Positions 1-11,474 of a stretch of 64,000 bases of DNA are shown in pieces. The position numbers and the translations under genes were made by a program. The stretch comes from Odontocerum albicorne (taxonomy: Eukaryota; Arthropoda; Insecta; Trichoptera; Odontoceridae). Location of the stretch: positions 1,681,501 to 1,745,500 of the forward strand of contig OX463842.1 of the NCBI GenBank assembly GCA_949825065.1, read 5' to 3'. Positions within the stretch are counted from its first letter, which is position 1, and the number at the start of each line of letters is the position of its first letter. Below the pieces are notes generated by a model. That model worked only from the letters and a program-made list of their open reading frames with translations, did no database searches and was not told the origin of the DNA.

Positions 1-1085
1 TTAAAAACAATTTATCAACGTTCTGCCCGGTTTTCCTCAGTGGAACTTTTCAAAGAGTATCGGTTTTTTATCGTTGCCAACAATCTCTTCTAATCCATTA
101 TCTGGCACATCAAATCTATCATCAAGAAAAAAAGAAAACGCAAACTCAGTAGAAACATATTGCGTGCATGGATACTGATGAAATGTTTATCTTACTACTC
201 GTATCCTTAGAGTAAGAACATATTTTGCGCAAAGGCAATTTGCCTATTTGGCTCCCATGACAGACAATGGGGTGCCAATTTAAAAGACAAAATGTGGCAA
301 AAATATAGCGTGGTTGTTATTGCGACAGGGGTTTGAATACTTGGGTTTGCAGAAAGAATTAATATAGCAAAGATTTGTGTGAACTCGTGAGTGTGGTGTG
401 GTTTTTTGTGATTATATGCGACACATTATGGGATGGACTTTTTGGTCTGTCTGGAGTGATTTTGCGGAAAGGCAATTTGCCTATTTGGCTCCCATGACAG
501 ACAATGGGGTGCCAAATTAAATAAAGACCAAATGGGGCAAAAATAAAGCGTGGTCGTTATTGCGACAGGAGTTTGAATACTTTGGTTTGCAGAAACAATG
601 AATATAGCCAAGATTTGTGTGAACTCTTGAGTGTGGTGTGGTTTTTTGTGATTATATGCGACACATTATGGGATGGACTTTTTGGTCTGTCTGGAGTGAT
701 GAAGTATGAGGGGTTTGGTCTGTCTGGAGTGATGAAGTATGAGGGGTTTGGTCTGTCTGGAGTGATGAAGTATGAGGGGTTTGGTCTGTCTGGAGTGATG
801 AAGTATGAGGGGTTTGGTCTGTCTGGAGTGATGAAGTATGAGGGGTTTGGTCTGTCTGGAGTGATGAAGTATGAGGGGTTTGATTTACGTGATATATACA
901 TATGTATGTAATTAAGTGTTTCTGCTTATCAAGTTGATGGAAGTTTGTATCGGAGTTTCGTATAATCAACAATCGGAAAGAAATATCTTTTTTTCTGTGT
1001 AACATGTCCTCAATTAGTAAGATACAGGCAAAAGTCTAGTTTACTGAAAATACGACAAAAGAAAGGCAACATACCCAAATCCATG
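1..1085 (+). mobile_element. LINE family E, 3' end with internal 235-bp tandem duplication
   Basis: Homologous to 60336-61560 and 51890-52190. A decayed frame around 234-345 reads QRQFAYLAP, then a gap, then LLLRQGFEYLGLQ, the C-terminus of a LINE ORF2. The same block returns at about 468-600, so roughly 235 bp is duplicated in tandem. The 3' UTR runs to about 1085 and ends with the block that includes 'gatacaggcaaaagtctagt', also seen in the other copies. Stops break the frame, so this is a relic. The clade is not certain; a CR1/Jockey-type ORF2 end is inferred. Confidence 0.7.
690..882. repeat. 33-bp minisatellite (about 6 copies) inside LINE E 3' UTR
   Basis: Near-perfect units of 33 bp containing 'ggtctgtctggagtgatgaa'. 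The related LINE E copy at about 61235-61265 has a single unit, so the array expanded locally. The unit is a multiple of three, which keeps frames open on both strands; these are not genes. Confidence 0.95.
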
Positions 1086-1205
1086 GTGAGCCACGTGTCC
1101 AGCCCTATACAGGCGTGCACGTGACCAGAATCTCGATGCTACAGGAATTAAATAAAAATCTATAAGAAACCAAATAAACAGTTTGTTTTAAGAAAGGTGA
1201 TAAAG

Positions 1206-1410
1206 AGAACATGTTGAAGGGGTTTAGTCGCGTTGAACGGATGGTTAATGAAAGACTGACAAAAAGTAGGAATGAAAGCATGAGTAGGCGTTGTGGTACA
1301 CGACGACCGAAAAAAGTATTGTCAGAACAAATTAATGAAATTTTCTGCAAAAAGGAAAGGCTAGGAGCAATAAAACAGAAAATGCCTGTTGAAAAATGTG
1401 GAAGAAGCGA
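1206..1410 (+). mobile_element. LINE family D fragment (ORF C-terminal region)
   Basis: The frame reads LKGFSRVERMVNERLTK, then RRCGTRRPKKVL, matching the family D block LKWFGHVERMNKERLTK at 18500-18640 and 34380-34500. This is the GHVERM...GRRGRGRPRKVW region after the reverse transcriptase in RTE-like LINEs. Diverged and truncated at both ends. Confidence 0.6.
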
Positions 1411-1412
1411 AG

Positions 1413-2116
1413 GTATAGATCGTTCAGCCAGAAGAGTGATTTTGCAATAGTGTGAGTAACATTACGGTTACTTGTCACTTTATTTTTTTAATGAAGTGAA
1501 AAAGCAAAAAATAATATCATAAAATAATATTTTACATTCAAACATTGAAATGAACACATACGTTTTGTAAATTAAAAATACTGTCAGTTTAAATTGTAAT
1601 AACCATAAAAATAAAATGAAAGTAAGTTTATTTCACATATTAATTGTTTAGGCATGACAGATTCTAGGAAACAGTAAATGACAATAACGAAAATTTTCAA
1701 GATTAAAAATAAATATAAGTACTCGTACAAGTATTATAAAGTAAAAATATTCATCAGCTATAATTAGATTCCACAATAAAATAAAACGAATGTAAGAATA
1801 TTTAACATATTAATAATGTATTATAATTACAATGCAAAATAATAAAGTTTTAAAATAATAGTTGATGGAGTGATACTAAAATCTAGGAAACTTTAAGTTA
1901 TAACAAAATACATTATAAGCTTTCGAAAAAAAAAAAATGAATTATACATTACATTAGACAAAAATCGCACTCAAAAATTTTAACAACAATTCAAACGTGC
2001 GCTCTGCGCGACCTAATCGTGTGGCATTCTAAAACCAATACCACTACATACGTTGTGTAATACAGAGAGTGTTACTCGCACTATTGCTAAATTACTCTTC
2101 TGGCTGAACGATCTAT
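1413..2116. repeat. Inverted repeat pair (about 48-bp arms) around AT-rich spacer
   Basis: The arm at about 1413-1462 recurs inverted at 2069-2116 with about 4 mismatches; both contain 'gatcgttcagccagaagagt'. The 600-bp spacer is very AT-rich and shows no gene. It could be a terminal-inverted-repeat element, but no clear target duplication was found. Confidence 0.6.
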
Positions 2117-2574
2117 AATGTTGGCTGTCTCTCATCTTATCCCTACAGTAAAACGGCGTGGTTGTATGTATGGATGTCTCTTCTAGATACTCTTGACATT
2201 TAGGATCCAAGAGATGGGGATTTTTAAATCCGAGATAAAGGATAAATATCGTGACAAAATCCTTAAATTTATATAAGGAAAACGTCACCACGGTTGATTT
2301 GAGATAAAGTTTAAAATGAACTAAAACTTAAAAGCATTTTGCTTCAAATCAAACCCATTTTATAATGAGAACTCGTTATTTATATGGAACCATGTTGTGC
2401 GTTGCCTCTATTAAATAAATGTTATGATTACTCTTTTAGTGCAGTTTCAAGGCAGGTTATGTTTTATTTTTTGCTTATAATGTTTTATATAACTGTCAGA
2501 AAAAAATATATAAAGTTAAGTCTTTTTGCAGTGACTTATACATATGTATATGTACAAACCATCACACCATATTT
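2117..2574. other. AT-rich intergenic DNA
   Basis: No gene, RNA or recognisable element seen. Confidence 0.5.
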
Positions 2575-2740
2575 CTTTTGAGATAGGCAGAGAGTACAAG
2601 TCTCCACACTTTCCAGTTCACATAAACCGTCTTTGCCTATCTCGTCATACATGCTCTTCGGTTTATACGCCTTCTTATATCTTACTATTTAATTCCATTA
2701 CTTATTCTGTTTTTTTCCTCAAACGACGATGACGACTAAA
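2575..2740 (-). mobile_element. Diverged LINE family D 3' fragment
   Basis: The phrase 'gataggcagagagtacaagt' and the following CT-rich block resemble the minus-strand family D ends at 19505-19700 and 59960-60335. Only nucleotide-level resemblance; no clean frame. Confidence 0.35.
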
Positions 2741-2889
2741 TCAAGGTTTTTATTAAGAATATCTAGCGTTTAACGACGCGAGAGATACTTAAAATATGAA
2801 AAGCCAACGTGCACAAATCGTTTGGTGAAATTCTTCAATTGAATATTTAATTATTTTGTGGACAACGCAATTATTATGAAAACGAGATA

Positions 2890-3050
2890 TCATAAAAAAT
2901 GGAGAAGTACTCGTTATATTAATCGTAAAAATGGGGAAGTACTCGTTATATTAATCGTAAAAATGGGGAAGTACTCGTTATATTAATCGCAAAAATGGGG
3001 AAGTACTCATTATATTAATCGTAAAAATGGGAAAGTACTCGTTATCAACC
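2890..3050. repeat. 32-bp tandem repeat (about 5 copies)
   Basis: Units of 32 bp built on 'ggggaagtactcgttatatt' with few changes. Confidence 0.9.
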
Positions 3051-3239
3051 TATTTTATATATTTAGTTTTATATTTAACACAAATTTGAGTAAATATTAC
3101 AAATAACTTACATATTTTCGTTTCTTAAGTGTCATTAGCGTTGACAATATCTTATAAACATAATTTGTTGCAAGTTTAGGAAAATCTTGGAACCATGTTC
3201 ATATTGGATTGCCGTGCAAAGGCGATATTGAATGAAACG

Positions 3240-3815
3240 AAGGAGCAGTCAATCGAATGAACGCTGGGTATACAATGTATTTACAGACTGGAGGTTTCCT
3301 TGTATGACCCAAAAATGCAATTAAAACTAAAAAGAAAGGTATACCCGACTATCGTTAGACCCGCAATAATGTATGGCTCAGAATGCTGGACTATGTACAG
3401 CTCCTACTCTAGGCAACTTGAAACAGCAGAAATGCGAATGCTTAGGTGGTCGGCAGGAGTATCAATAAAATATAGAATTAAAAGCTCACGCATTCGTGGT
3501 AGCCTGGGGGCCACTGACATAAACATTAAGCTGGAAGAGCGACAGCTGAGATGGTACGGGCACATAAGACGGAGACCACCAGACCATACGGTAAATCAGG
3601 CAATGTTAGTGGATCTTCCTCGACAGCCGTCCAGAGAAAGACCAAAGAACTCCTGGATGACTCAAGGCTCCAAAATCCTACAGAGTAATGGCCTAGTTGA
3701 AAGCGATACCCAGAACCGAAGAACATACAGCCTGAGAACGAGAAGAGCTGACCCCAACAGCCTACCCAGGCAATGAGTTGGGATAGTGCCAGGAAGAAAA
3801 AAAGAAGACTAGAGC
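3240..3815 (+). mobile_element. LINE family A (RTE-like) ORF2 C-terminal fragment
   Basis: The open frame 3300-3776 reads YPTIVRPAIMYGSECWTMY, then LETAEMRMLRWSAGVS and RLRWYGH-type motifs, ending in RADPNSLPRQ and a stop. This is the region after the YADD reverse-transcriptase core in RTE-type LINEs, where xxYGSExWTM and GHVxRR blocks are usual. Homologous to 10180-10612, 38675-39150 and 59085-59905. Homology extends upstream to about 3240 out of frame. The reverse-transcriptase core and endonuclease are missing, so this is a 5'-truncated dead copy. Confidence 0.85.
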
Positions 3816-4474
3816 TTTTCAGGAGAAGTACATCTAGTTACTCATAACGGAATCTTTTTCCTAACATTTTGATATGTAAGTGATACTCGGATGTGACTTA
3901 AGTTTGCCGTATTCACGAACTGAACTTTTAAAAGCATCAACACTCGCACACGGAAAGAGCTTGCAGAATGAACATTTTGATATCGATATTTTACATATCT
4001 CAGTGGTTAAATTGAGGGTTGAACTGCTTTATTATTTTTTTAGGCATAACTGAGACACTTCTAAGGGAAATACGAGTTTTATTATTCTTGTCATCGACTT
4101 TTTTACTAAAATAAAAAAAAAAAAAATTTTGTGTAATTGTTTTAATCCTTCATCAAATGTTAAATAAAATAAATATGAAAGTAAGATGCAATATATATGA
4201 GAGAGATTCTTATTTGTAAAAAGATAATCCATGATTTGTAAAAAAAACAATCATAATATGTAATGACGTATGTAAAGATTGCGGATTGGAGGAAGATGTA
4301 TTTAAGATGGAAGAAAGGATCGTTGAGAGGAGTTGGTCTCGTAAAAATAATAAATCCTGAAACATTTAAAGTAATAATCTATACTACCGGTTAAAAACGT
4401 AAGACATATGAAAACATGGTACGATCAAATAAATTAATTTCTCAATGAGGAAAAATGAAAAATCTTCTTCCCAG
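3816..4474. other. AT-rich intergenic DNA
   Basis: No supported gene. The 72-codon minus frame here sits in low-complexity DNA and is not convincing. Confidence 0.5.
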
Positions 4475-4935
4475 TGTCATGTCAGGTCCCCCCAACATTG
4501 AATATCACTTGAGAGTAGACATCTTTGTCCCTAGCAGCCCGAAAATGATCCCCGACGCTTCTTATACCAGTCCAATCACGTATATTGCGGAGCCAGGAGA
4601 TTTACCTCCTGCCAACACCTCTTCGACCCTCTATTTTGCCTTCGATGATTAGGTGCAGTAATTTGTACTTTGCTCCTCTAAGTACATGACCCAAATAGGA
4701 CACCTTTCGGATTTTAATATTAGTCAGCAACTCTCTATCAACTTTGGATCTTTGAAGCACCCTTGTGTTGCTGACCATATCTATCCAGGGTATCCGTACC
4801 ATTCTCCGGTGCGTCCACATTTCGAATGCTTCCAGTCGGTTTATACTACCAACTTTGAGGGTCCATGATTCCACTTCATGCAATAACACTGACCGAATGT
4901 AGCATGGAATATGAAGACATAGAAAAACCAAAAGA
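4475..4935 (-). mobile_element. LINE family C (RTE-like) 3' fragment
   Basis: The minus frame reads VESWTLKVGSINRLEAFEMW, then RRMVRIPWIDMVSNTRVL and KVSYLGHVLRGAKYKLL, the typical RTE-type ORF2 C-terminus. The same family as 43460-44025 (+) and the larger copy at 29470-32124 (-). It ends in the 3' UTR phrase 'gggacctgacatgacactgg' on the minus strand. Broken by a frame change and truncated 5'. Confidence 0.85.
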
Positions 4936-5149
4936 TATGACCCAGGGTATCCATTATTTTTGTATATCCCGACAGGAACATGGCATGGTAGTAATGTAGA
5001 TGATTCAGTAATTTGTATGGTACTCCTTGAATTGTCTGTATTGATAACGCAGACACATTGAAGAGAGATAGTAAATTATCGATTACCAAGCCGAACGTAA
5101 CTGAGCCTTCAAGTTCAAAATCACTTGGTTGAGCAAGTCACTCACTTTT

Positions 5150-5235
5150 TAGATATATCGGGAAGTGAACCTTAAACGCTCTGGTGGAAGAGCAGCGTCG
5201 TATCAACTAGGCCACGGAGGTCGTCATGAGGATGA
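5150..5235 (-). mobile_element. tRNA-derived SINE head (minus strand)
   Basis: On the minus strand 'gacctccgtggcctagttga' matches the A-box head of the SINE family. Its B-box is degraded and the tail is missing. Confidence 0.6.
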
Positions 5236-5399
5236 TATAAATATCGACTTTACAACCCATTCCCAATGAACGCTGAACAAATAATATAATAACAAAATAC
5301 AGTCTGTCAAAGTAAATTTACAAAATCCAATTTGACTTCAAGTGGTGACCCTTCACAAGAAGCGATTTGTTATTAATTAAAACCGATACAAAGGGTGAT

Positions 5400-5640
5400 T
5401 ATTAATTATATGGATGCGGCACATTGTGTCCGGGTGCTACCCGCTAACTCTACTGTATCAAGGAGAAATCTAGTATCAGCATCAAACAATTTTCTCAACT
5501 AGATTGACTTCTGACTGCAGGTGTTCCTCAAGGAGGAATACTAAAACTCTTTGTTCTCTCATCTTCTTAACATTCCTCTCCAGGCTGGATGCTGGCATCA
5601 TGGCTATATAATATTCATCCTTAACTACTTTGAACAATAT
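5400..5640 (+). mobile_element. Degraded reverse-transcriptase scrap
   Basis: A frame around 5515-5560 reads LTAGVPQGGIL, matching the GVPQGG motif of non-LTR reverse transcriptases (usually followed by SPLLF; here the following residues differ). The flanks have stops. Family unknown. Confidence 0.35.
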
Positions 5641-6285
5641 CTTCGTCATACAGTGGACTCTCTGAGATTCTTCAGATAGGAGTTTTTCTTGTATATTCGC
5701 CTACAATATGACATGAATTCATATTCATTTCCATTTATGATATTTTCAAAATATTTTCAATATTCTCTCTCATCTTAATGCAAGTGGGCAATTATTTGGG
5801 TTTTTTTCATGCGTCTGAGAACGTTACGCATTTTGTCAACTCAGGGAATCTTTGACATTCTCCTGTATCACTTATATTTTTCACAATTCTTGTTAATTGA
5901 ATGCGTGCCGCAAATAAGGTGGCAACTAAAAATTTTTTCAAAATCCAGTTTTTTTGTGAAATAACGTGCTATGTGGTTATGTCCTTCGTCCCTTCTATAA
6001 AAATATTCTTCATCTCTTTCGTTTCTACTGATAAGCCAAACATTGCCGTTGGATTTTTGCGCGCACTCAGTGGAATAACGTGGTTTCAAGTATCAACATG
6101 TCTGGAGAGGCGCCCGTCGTTCCCTCTGCTAGTGTAGAAAATAAACTTAATTTCGGTAAAAAAAAACGACAAGCAAGGGCTGCAGGATGGTCAGATAATA
6201 ACGGAAGAAACTGAGAAACAGCAGACAATCCTATACAAGCAAAAAAGCCCAAGAAATAACGAGTAAAAGAAGATCAGAAGAGGTT
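5641..6285. other. Unassigned DNA with a 38-codon ORF at 6098-6214
   Basis: An ATG at 6098 opens a short frame beginning MSGEAPVVPSASVENKLNFG and rich in K and R before a TGA at 6212. It has a composition unlike the surrounding AT-rich DNA and could be the N-terminus of a transposon ORF, but no family was recognised. Confidence 0.25.
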
Positions 6286-6286
6286 A

Positions 6287-6346
6287 GTGAAGAAAAGTAA
6301 TGTTATATAATGTTATATAAACAATATATAACATTACTTTTCTTCA
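6287..6346. repeat. Hairpin with about 21-bp arms
   Basis: The arm 'gaagaaaagtaatgttatat' at about 6289 is answered by its complement ending at about 6346, with a loop of about 16-18 bp. Possibly a collapsed MITE. Confidence 0.75.
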
Positions 6347-6814
6347 TACACTCTTAGGTATACTAATATGTATTATTTCATGTGATTTTTTAAAACTTTC
6401 AGCTGAGATATAGATGTCTTTTAAAGACATTTAAACAATTTGTAACTTACGTCACGTTTAACAAACATTTAAAAATATTTCAAATACAATTGCAAGGTTT
6501 TTCTTCAGCGCAACCGAATCGCTACCCGCTAAAGCAGTAAGAGCCAATAACAGAGGAGCAGCGATCCATTTAACATTCCCAACAGAATAGCCCTTATGAT
6601 TTCGATTAACTCGATTATTCTGCTCTAACAGGGTCCGTGTGACTCGGCACTATTCCTCTAGCGAGGCGTTAAATAATACCAGTCTGATAAAATGATTGAT
6701 TAATGACTCTGATATTTCGCACCCAAATACAGGCAACACTGAAATACGGGTACAAACTATTTCGCTTAACATTCAAAATTGGAAAAAAATAAATAAAAAA
6801 ACATAACGCCGTTT
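6347..6814. other. Intergenic DNA, no gene seen
   Basis: About 470 bp with moderately higher GC at 6500-6680. Nothing recognised on either strand. Confidence 0.45.
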
Positions 6815-7190
6815 CTCTATTGGGATAGGTAGAGCGAACGTAGCGCTAGCTTTTTCTATCTCAACACACATATTTCGCCCTTTCCACATCCATACAATTC
6901 CTCATAAAACTTCTACGATTTCTCTGACTTATTATATTTTTTTCTACATGTTCAAATCATCTCTGTACGCTATTCTTGTTATTCCTTAATAAATCAGACT
7001 TAAAATAAGTTCACAGTCGTCCCTAATCTCTTCGATCAATATTCCGTCATACATAGTTACTCAATATGTTAAATTTTTCTTAGTACACGTATTTCTACAG
7101 AATTTATTCAATTTGTTTAAATCCTTTTCCACGTCCACGTTTTACTCCCATACATCAAAGTCTGTACCAAAATACAGTTTGTAATTTAGT
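6815..7190 (-). mobile_element. LINE family D 3' region, diverged
   Basis: The order of blocks (gataggtagag, then 'tttccacatccatacaattc', then a 'catgttcaaatcatct' match to the GHVERM codons) parallels the minus-strand family D copies at 59960-60335 and 56690-57080. Frames are broken. Confidence 0.5.
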
Positions 7191-7255
7191 ATCAACTACT
7201 TAAGTGCCAAAAAAAGTTTTCTACAATCGTAATTAAATTGATTTAGCAGTTTTAA

Positions 7256-7627
7256 CCTTTCCCTTCCTGTGCTAAAAAAATTCGCGCTTTCCGATGATGT
7301 GTATTCAATACACATCAATATACACATGTAAAAATGATCGATTAAAAATCGGAAAAATAATAATATTCATTCCTAATCGCTTAAATTAATTAAATTTGTA
7401 GTCAAAAGTGATAATAATTTAAATTTAATTGATAAAAACATGAAAAAAACATCGGCTGACGTTCACAAAACGGACGAAGAGACTTATTAATATTATATTT
7501 TCATTCAATGCGTAAATGTATTACGGAGGAATACCTAAAATCTGAACCCAGTATTTATTATATTTATAGAGATATTAAAGTTTTTAGAAGCAATATGTAC
7601 TAGTTACACGTCACAGGAAAGGAAGGG
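7256..7627 (+). mobile_element. piggyBac-like TTAA MITE, copy 1 (internally deleted)
   Basis: Starts directly after TTAA with 'cctttcccttcctgtgctaa' and ends with the inverted counterpart 'cacaggaaaggaaggg'. Compared with the 604-bp copy at 20873-21476 it has lost about 200 bp near 7490. Its 3' border is followed at once by a SINE; TTAA reappears beyond the SINE at about 7820. It has no ORF, so it must have moved with a transposase supplied elsewhere. Confidence 0.85.
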
Positions 7628-7815
7628 ACGACCTCCGTAGCCTGGTGGTAAGACACTTGTCTACCGATCCAGAGGTTGCGGGTTCGATCCCCGCTGAAAC
7701 CCAGATTTTTTAAAATAGGATTCCAGTCTGGTTAACACTTACGGCCTATACAAACATATTTCTGGTTGGTTGGAAGAGATTGCCACAAGGCAATAAACTC
7801 ACCAGGTTAAAAAAA
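7628..7815 (+). mobile_element. tRNA-derived SINE, near full length
   Basis: The head has an A-box-like 'tagcctggtggtaag' and a canonical B-box 'ggttcgatccc', the internal pol III promoter of a tRNA. A tRNA-unrelated body follows, then the tail 'ggttggaagagattgccaca' with the gcaataaac block and an A-rich end. It sits exactly on the 3' terminus of the piggyBac-like MITE. Confidence 0.85.
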
Positions 7816-7823
7816 AAAGTTAA

Positions 7824-9039
7824 CAAATAAATATTATTTTCGATTTTTGATTATGCGGACGTATGATATCTAATGTGACTGAAACGTCACTTTACAAACT
7901 TTAACGATAACAAAATATAATGTTGCGATCGATACATAATCAATCTCAGAAAATATGATACTTTACATAGTAAAGTAAAGAAACTAAACGTGTTTAATGA
8001 AAGCAGTCATAGATATGTGCATGTATTGTCGGTATTATACAACATCCTTAACTGTTCTACTGTCCCTACATTTCGGTTCGAAAATGTTCAACGTTTATCA
8101 GATCGCTCTATCAGAGATTGCCTCATAGCATTTTCAGTACATCGCTCTTCCTTCTTCACGTAATTCTTTATTGTTCATGCCGTTAGACTTCAATTGATAC
8201 AGTTTTATAACGGTTGTTTAAATTAGAGAAAATCTTTAAATTGATCACTTTTAAACTAAATTAAACTAAGGTGACATGTTTTGGACTTTGCACGATGATG
8301 GTTATGAAATTATTAAGCACATCTCTACTGTACAACCAATTTGGATCAGTGCATTTTTTTTCTGGGGTTTCACTTTCGATACTCCTGTATATGGCGTAGC
8401 TCGTGAATAGATAGCGTAAGGTGTTTAGGATCTCAATCGAGAAGCAGTTGTGATCGAGCGAATTGACTTTAGCTGTTAATTACTGACTGCTAAATTACGT
8501 GTAGCCAGCTAACATGTACTCGTATATACTAGCCACCAGTCAGAGACTCTCCGAGCATGGTCTGTAATTTATTTAAATTGGATTTAAATACTAACTTATT
8601 TTTAGTTAATAACACCACATTAAAGAAAACACTTTATTACACACCTATTTACAATTTGAATGGAATTCTATTACTGCCTGTCTTCTGGGAACATTTTGAG
8701 ATAACCGAATAACCCGGTCTATCTCGGATACATATATTCATATATGCGCGTACATAGTTTTTAATGTGGTCCTATCGAAGATGACTTTATGACTTTTTTA
8801 TACGATTGAATAATAAAGAAAATAGTTAGATAAAATAAATTTAACACATTCACTAAATAAGATATGGTGAAAAGTGTATACTTAAAAATCGAATAAAATA
8901 CCTTTTTAAGATAAAAGTTGTAAGATATTATGACTTCGAGTTATTATTGTTTTCGGTTCACAATTTTATTAAAATTGTTTTGAATTGTCAATTATTTAAT
9001 TATTATTTACTATACAGTTTATTGTTAAGTATACGAATG
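7824..9039. other. AT-rich intergenic DNA
   Basis: No gene seen in 1.2 kb. It contains one TACTCGTA footprint-like 8-mer at 8517-8524. Confidence 0.5.
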
Positions 9040-9215
9040 GTCGAGTTTATTGTCATATCGCAATTCTTCTAACCTAAGTATTTTATCTTATGGCCGCAAT
9101 CACTGCCTACCTAACCTTACACTCAATATATTTATGTTGTAATATCTTTAGTCTTAATTATGGTGGATTTGATTCCCGAGTTGGAGTGCAAGGGCACGGG
9201 AGTCTGCGTTGACCA
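9040..9215. repeat. Dispersed repeat DR1 with tRNA-like B-box
   Basis: Shares an ordered series of blocks with 17085-17205: a cgcarycac(t/c) region, a 'ctcaatwtat' block, an attgtaat block, then ggatttgattcc and gagttggagygc. The ggatttgattcc block resembles a pol III B-box, and 54945-55030 has a related ending, so this may be a second old SINE family. Confidence 0.45.
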
Positions 9216-10175
9216 CGACTCTCAAATACCGATAATATAAAGTTAATTAGCTTCGAAAAGATAATATTTAGAAATATACTTGACTCAAAACACGTCGCAG
9301 GAGAGTAGCAACTTATATTTAATGTAGACCCTCGAACGCCGGAGTTAGAGCGTCCTTTAAGAGAGTTTGCTCTCTAAACGACGCCGTATAAATTGTTATT
9401 TAATTACATTTGTGATAATTCTTGATTCAAGTTAAACACACGATTTTCTCCATCACGTACAGAAAAAAAAACGTAAAATAATTGTTTTTTTTTTTAATAT
9501 TACTTAACCAAATACAGGAAATGGAGAAGGGATATACGAGATATGGAAATGTATACTTTGTCATTTGAGAGAGATGTATTTTTATTCCATTGGAGGTTTG
9601 AAGCAAGCAAACGAGAGTGAGAGTTTTATATCAGTTAGTAACTGGTTCTAGAGTCTGACGGTATTGACTGTAATGGACGATGTGAAGAAGGGACGTTGTT
9701 TCTGCAGTTATTGCAGAAATATCTAGAGCATTATTTAACTTTTTCAAAATCTAATCTTCGTTGATGTGTAATGAAATGTATGCACGCAAAAAGTTTTTAT
9801 CTGGCAATATAACCATTTTCACGTTGTTTTCTTAAACTTGTATGGAATCCTGTTTTTAGGCATTCGCGGTTCTTCATATCAATTGGATAAGGTTGTTCGG
9901 AGCGTTTTATGGTTTAGTTTATGATCCCGACATTTTGAAAGTATTGCAATTTTTTATCTTTATGGCTTTTTCTTAGTCAAATTTGCCAAAGTTGACAAAG
10001 CTGACTACGAACAAGTCCTGAAGATTAAAACTGGAACGTTTTCGAAAAAATAATATTATAAGCCAAACCACGCGGTAAAAACTTTGAAAAACCTAATCTA
10101 ACTTGTATGGAATACATATTTATGACAAATTTTTACCCAGAAATATAAAGAATGTACACAAAAATTTGACATCTG
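9216..10175. other. Intergenic DNA, no gene seen
   Basis: Nearly 1 kb, AT-rich with one GC-richer patch at 9290-9395. Nothing recognised. Confidence 0.5.
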
Positions 10176-10179
10176 CATG

Positions 10180-10612
10180 ATTTACTTCTTCTCCCTGGCT
10201 CCATCCCAACTCACTGTCTGCGAAGACTGTTGGGGTCAGCTCTCCTCGTCCTCAGGTTGTATGTTCTTCTGACCCAGACTACGTCCCCCAGGCCGTTCCT
10301 CTGCATCAGGTTATCTTTTTGTACCACCCATGAATTCTTTGGTCTTCCTCTGGTTGTTATTCGAAGAAGATCAATGGAGATTGGCTGGTTCACAATGTGA
10401 TCGGGTGCTCTGCGTCCAACGTGCCCATACCATCTCAATCGCCTCTCCTCCATCTTGCTGTTGATGTCTGTAACACCTAGGCTTCCACGAATGAGTGAGC
10501 TTTTTATTTTGTCTCTTAGGGACACACCAGCTGACCATCTTAGCATGCGCATTTCAGCAGTTTCAAGTTGCCTAAAGTAAGAGTTATACATCGTCCAGCA
10601 TTCGGAGCCATG
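10180..10612 (-). mobile_element. LINE family A (RTE-like) 3' end
   Basis: The minus frame 10591-10211 reads MYNSYFRQLETAEMRMLRWS, then RLRWYGHVGRRAPDHIVNQ, GRPKNSW and RADPNSLRRQ then stop. The short 3' UTR ends in 'gggatggagccagggagaag'. Same family as 3240, 38675 and 59085. Strongly 5' truncated, as is usual for LINE insertions. Confidence 0.88.
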
Positions 10613-10793
10613 ATTTACGAGTATTCATATTTGAGTTATAAGTTAGTTACTTTATGTATACAAAACTCAATTATATTTCCATTCAATAAGATTTTCGCAG
10701 GATTGTTATGAATATTTCACTGTTTCTGAACATCGAAAAGCTTAAGGCTTTTAAATAATACAAGTAGTATTTCATCGCAAAAATTAGCAAATA

Positions 10794-11336
10794 CAGGGCC
10801 TTTCATATTTAGCGGCTTTTTGAATTCTTGGATAAAACACAGATGTCGTTGTGAACTTGTCTGAGTCTTGTGACATTTGAAAAGTGTAATGTTTGACATT
10901 TATAAAAATGGAGTCGTATACAAAACAACAACGCATTCAAATTGTTGAATTATTTTACGTATTGTAATCTCCGGAAACGGTGATGTTAATTTGCGACCAA
11001 GATCATGTGATCTGACACCGCTGGACTATTTTCTCTGAGGTTACGTGAAAAGCTAAGTCTAAGAATGAGCAATCCCTGAGCTGAAGGACGAAATTATACG
11101 CGTTATTGATGAGTTAGAACCGCAATTATGCCAAAATGTCATCGTAAATTTTGACAAAAGAGTAGACATATGTGGAGCTGCAAGACGTGGACATTTGACG
11201 GATATTGTTTTTTTGTGTTTAAATGTCATACATTATACTTCAATGACTAAAAGAATTTGAAATCAAAGCAAATTGTATGTTTTATTCAAGAATTAAAAGA
11301 ATGAATTAAAAAAACCGCCTAATTTTAAAGACCTTT
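10794..11336 (+). mobile_element. M2 mariner-like MITE, copy 1 (TA-flanked)
   Basis: TA duplications flank inverted ends (left 'cagggcctttcatatttagc', right complementary in 'taattttaaagaccttt'). Inside, about 14 codons of a transposase N-terminus (MESYTKQQRIQIVELFY) run into a TAA and then directly into the C-terminal block CDLTPLDYF...PELKDEII, ending near RGHLTDIVF. The middle of the gene, with two of the three catalytic acidic residues, is gone. The same joint occurs in the other copies, so one deleted parent gave rise to the family. Confidence 0.85.
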
Positions 11337-11474
11337 TATCCCCTCGAAAAATCTACAAAAGCAAGTTGGGCTAATATTAATAAAAAATATACTTTTAAAT
11401 CTTCAGTTTGCTATGAAATTATATTTAAAGATCCCTATATTTTATACACATGGTACATACATATCACGTTATTT

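Noticed and set aside
557..1005. Three overlapping 110-codon frames on both strands
   Set aside because: All are translations of the 33-bp minisatellite in the LINE E UTR.
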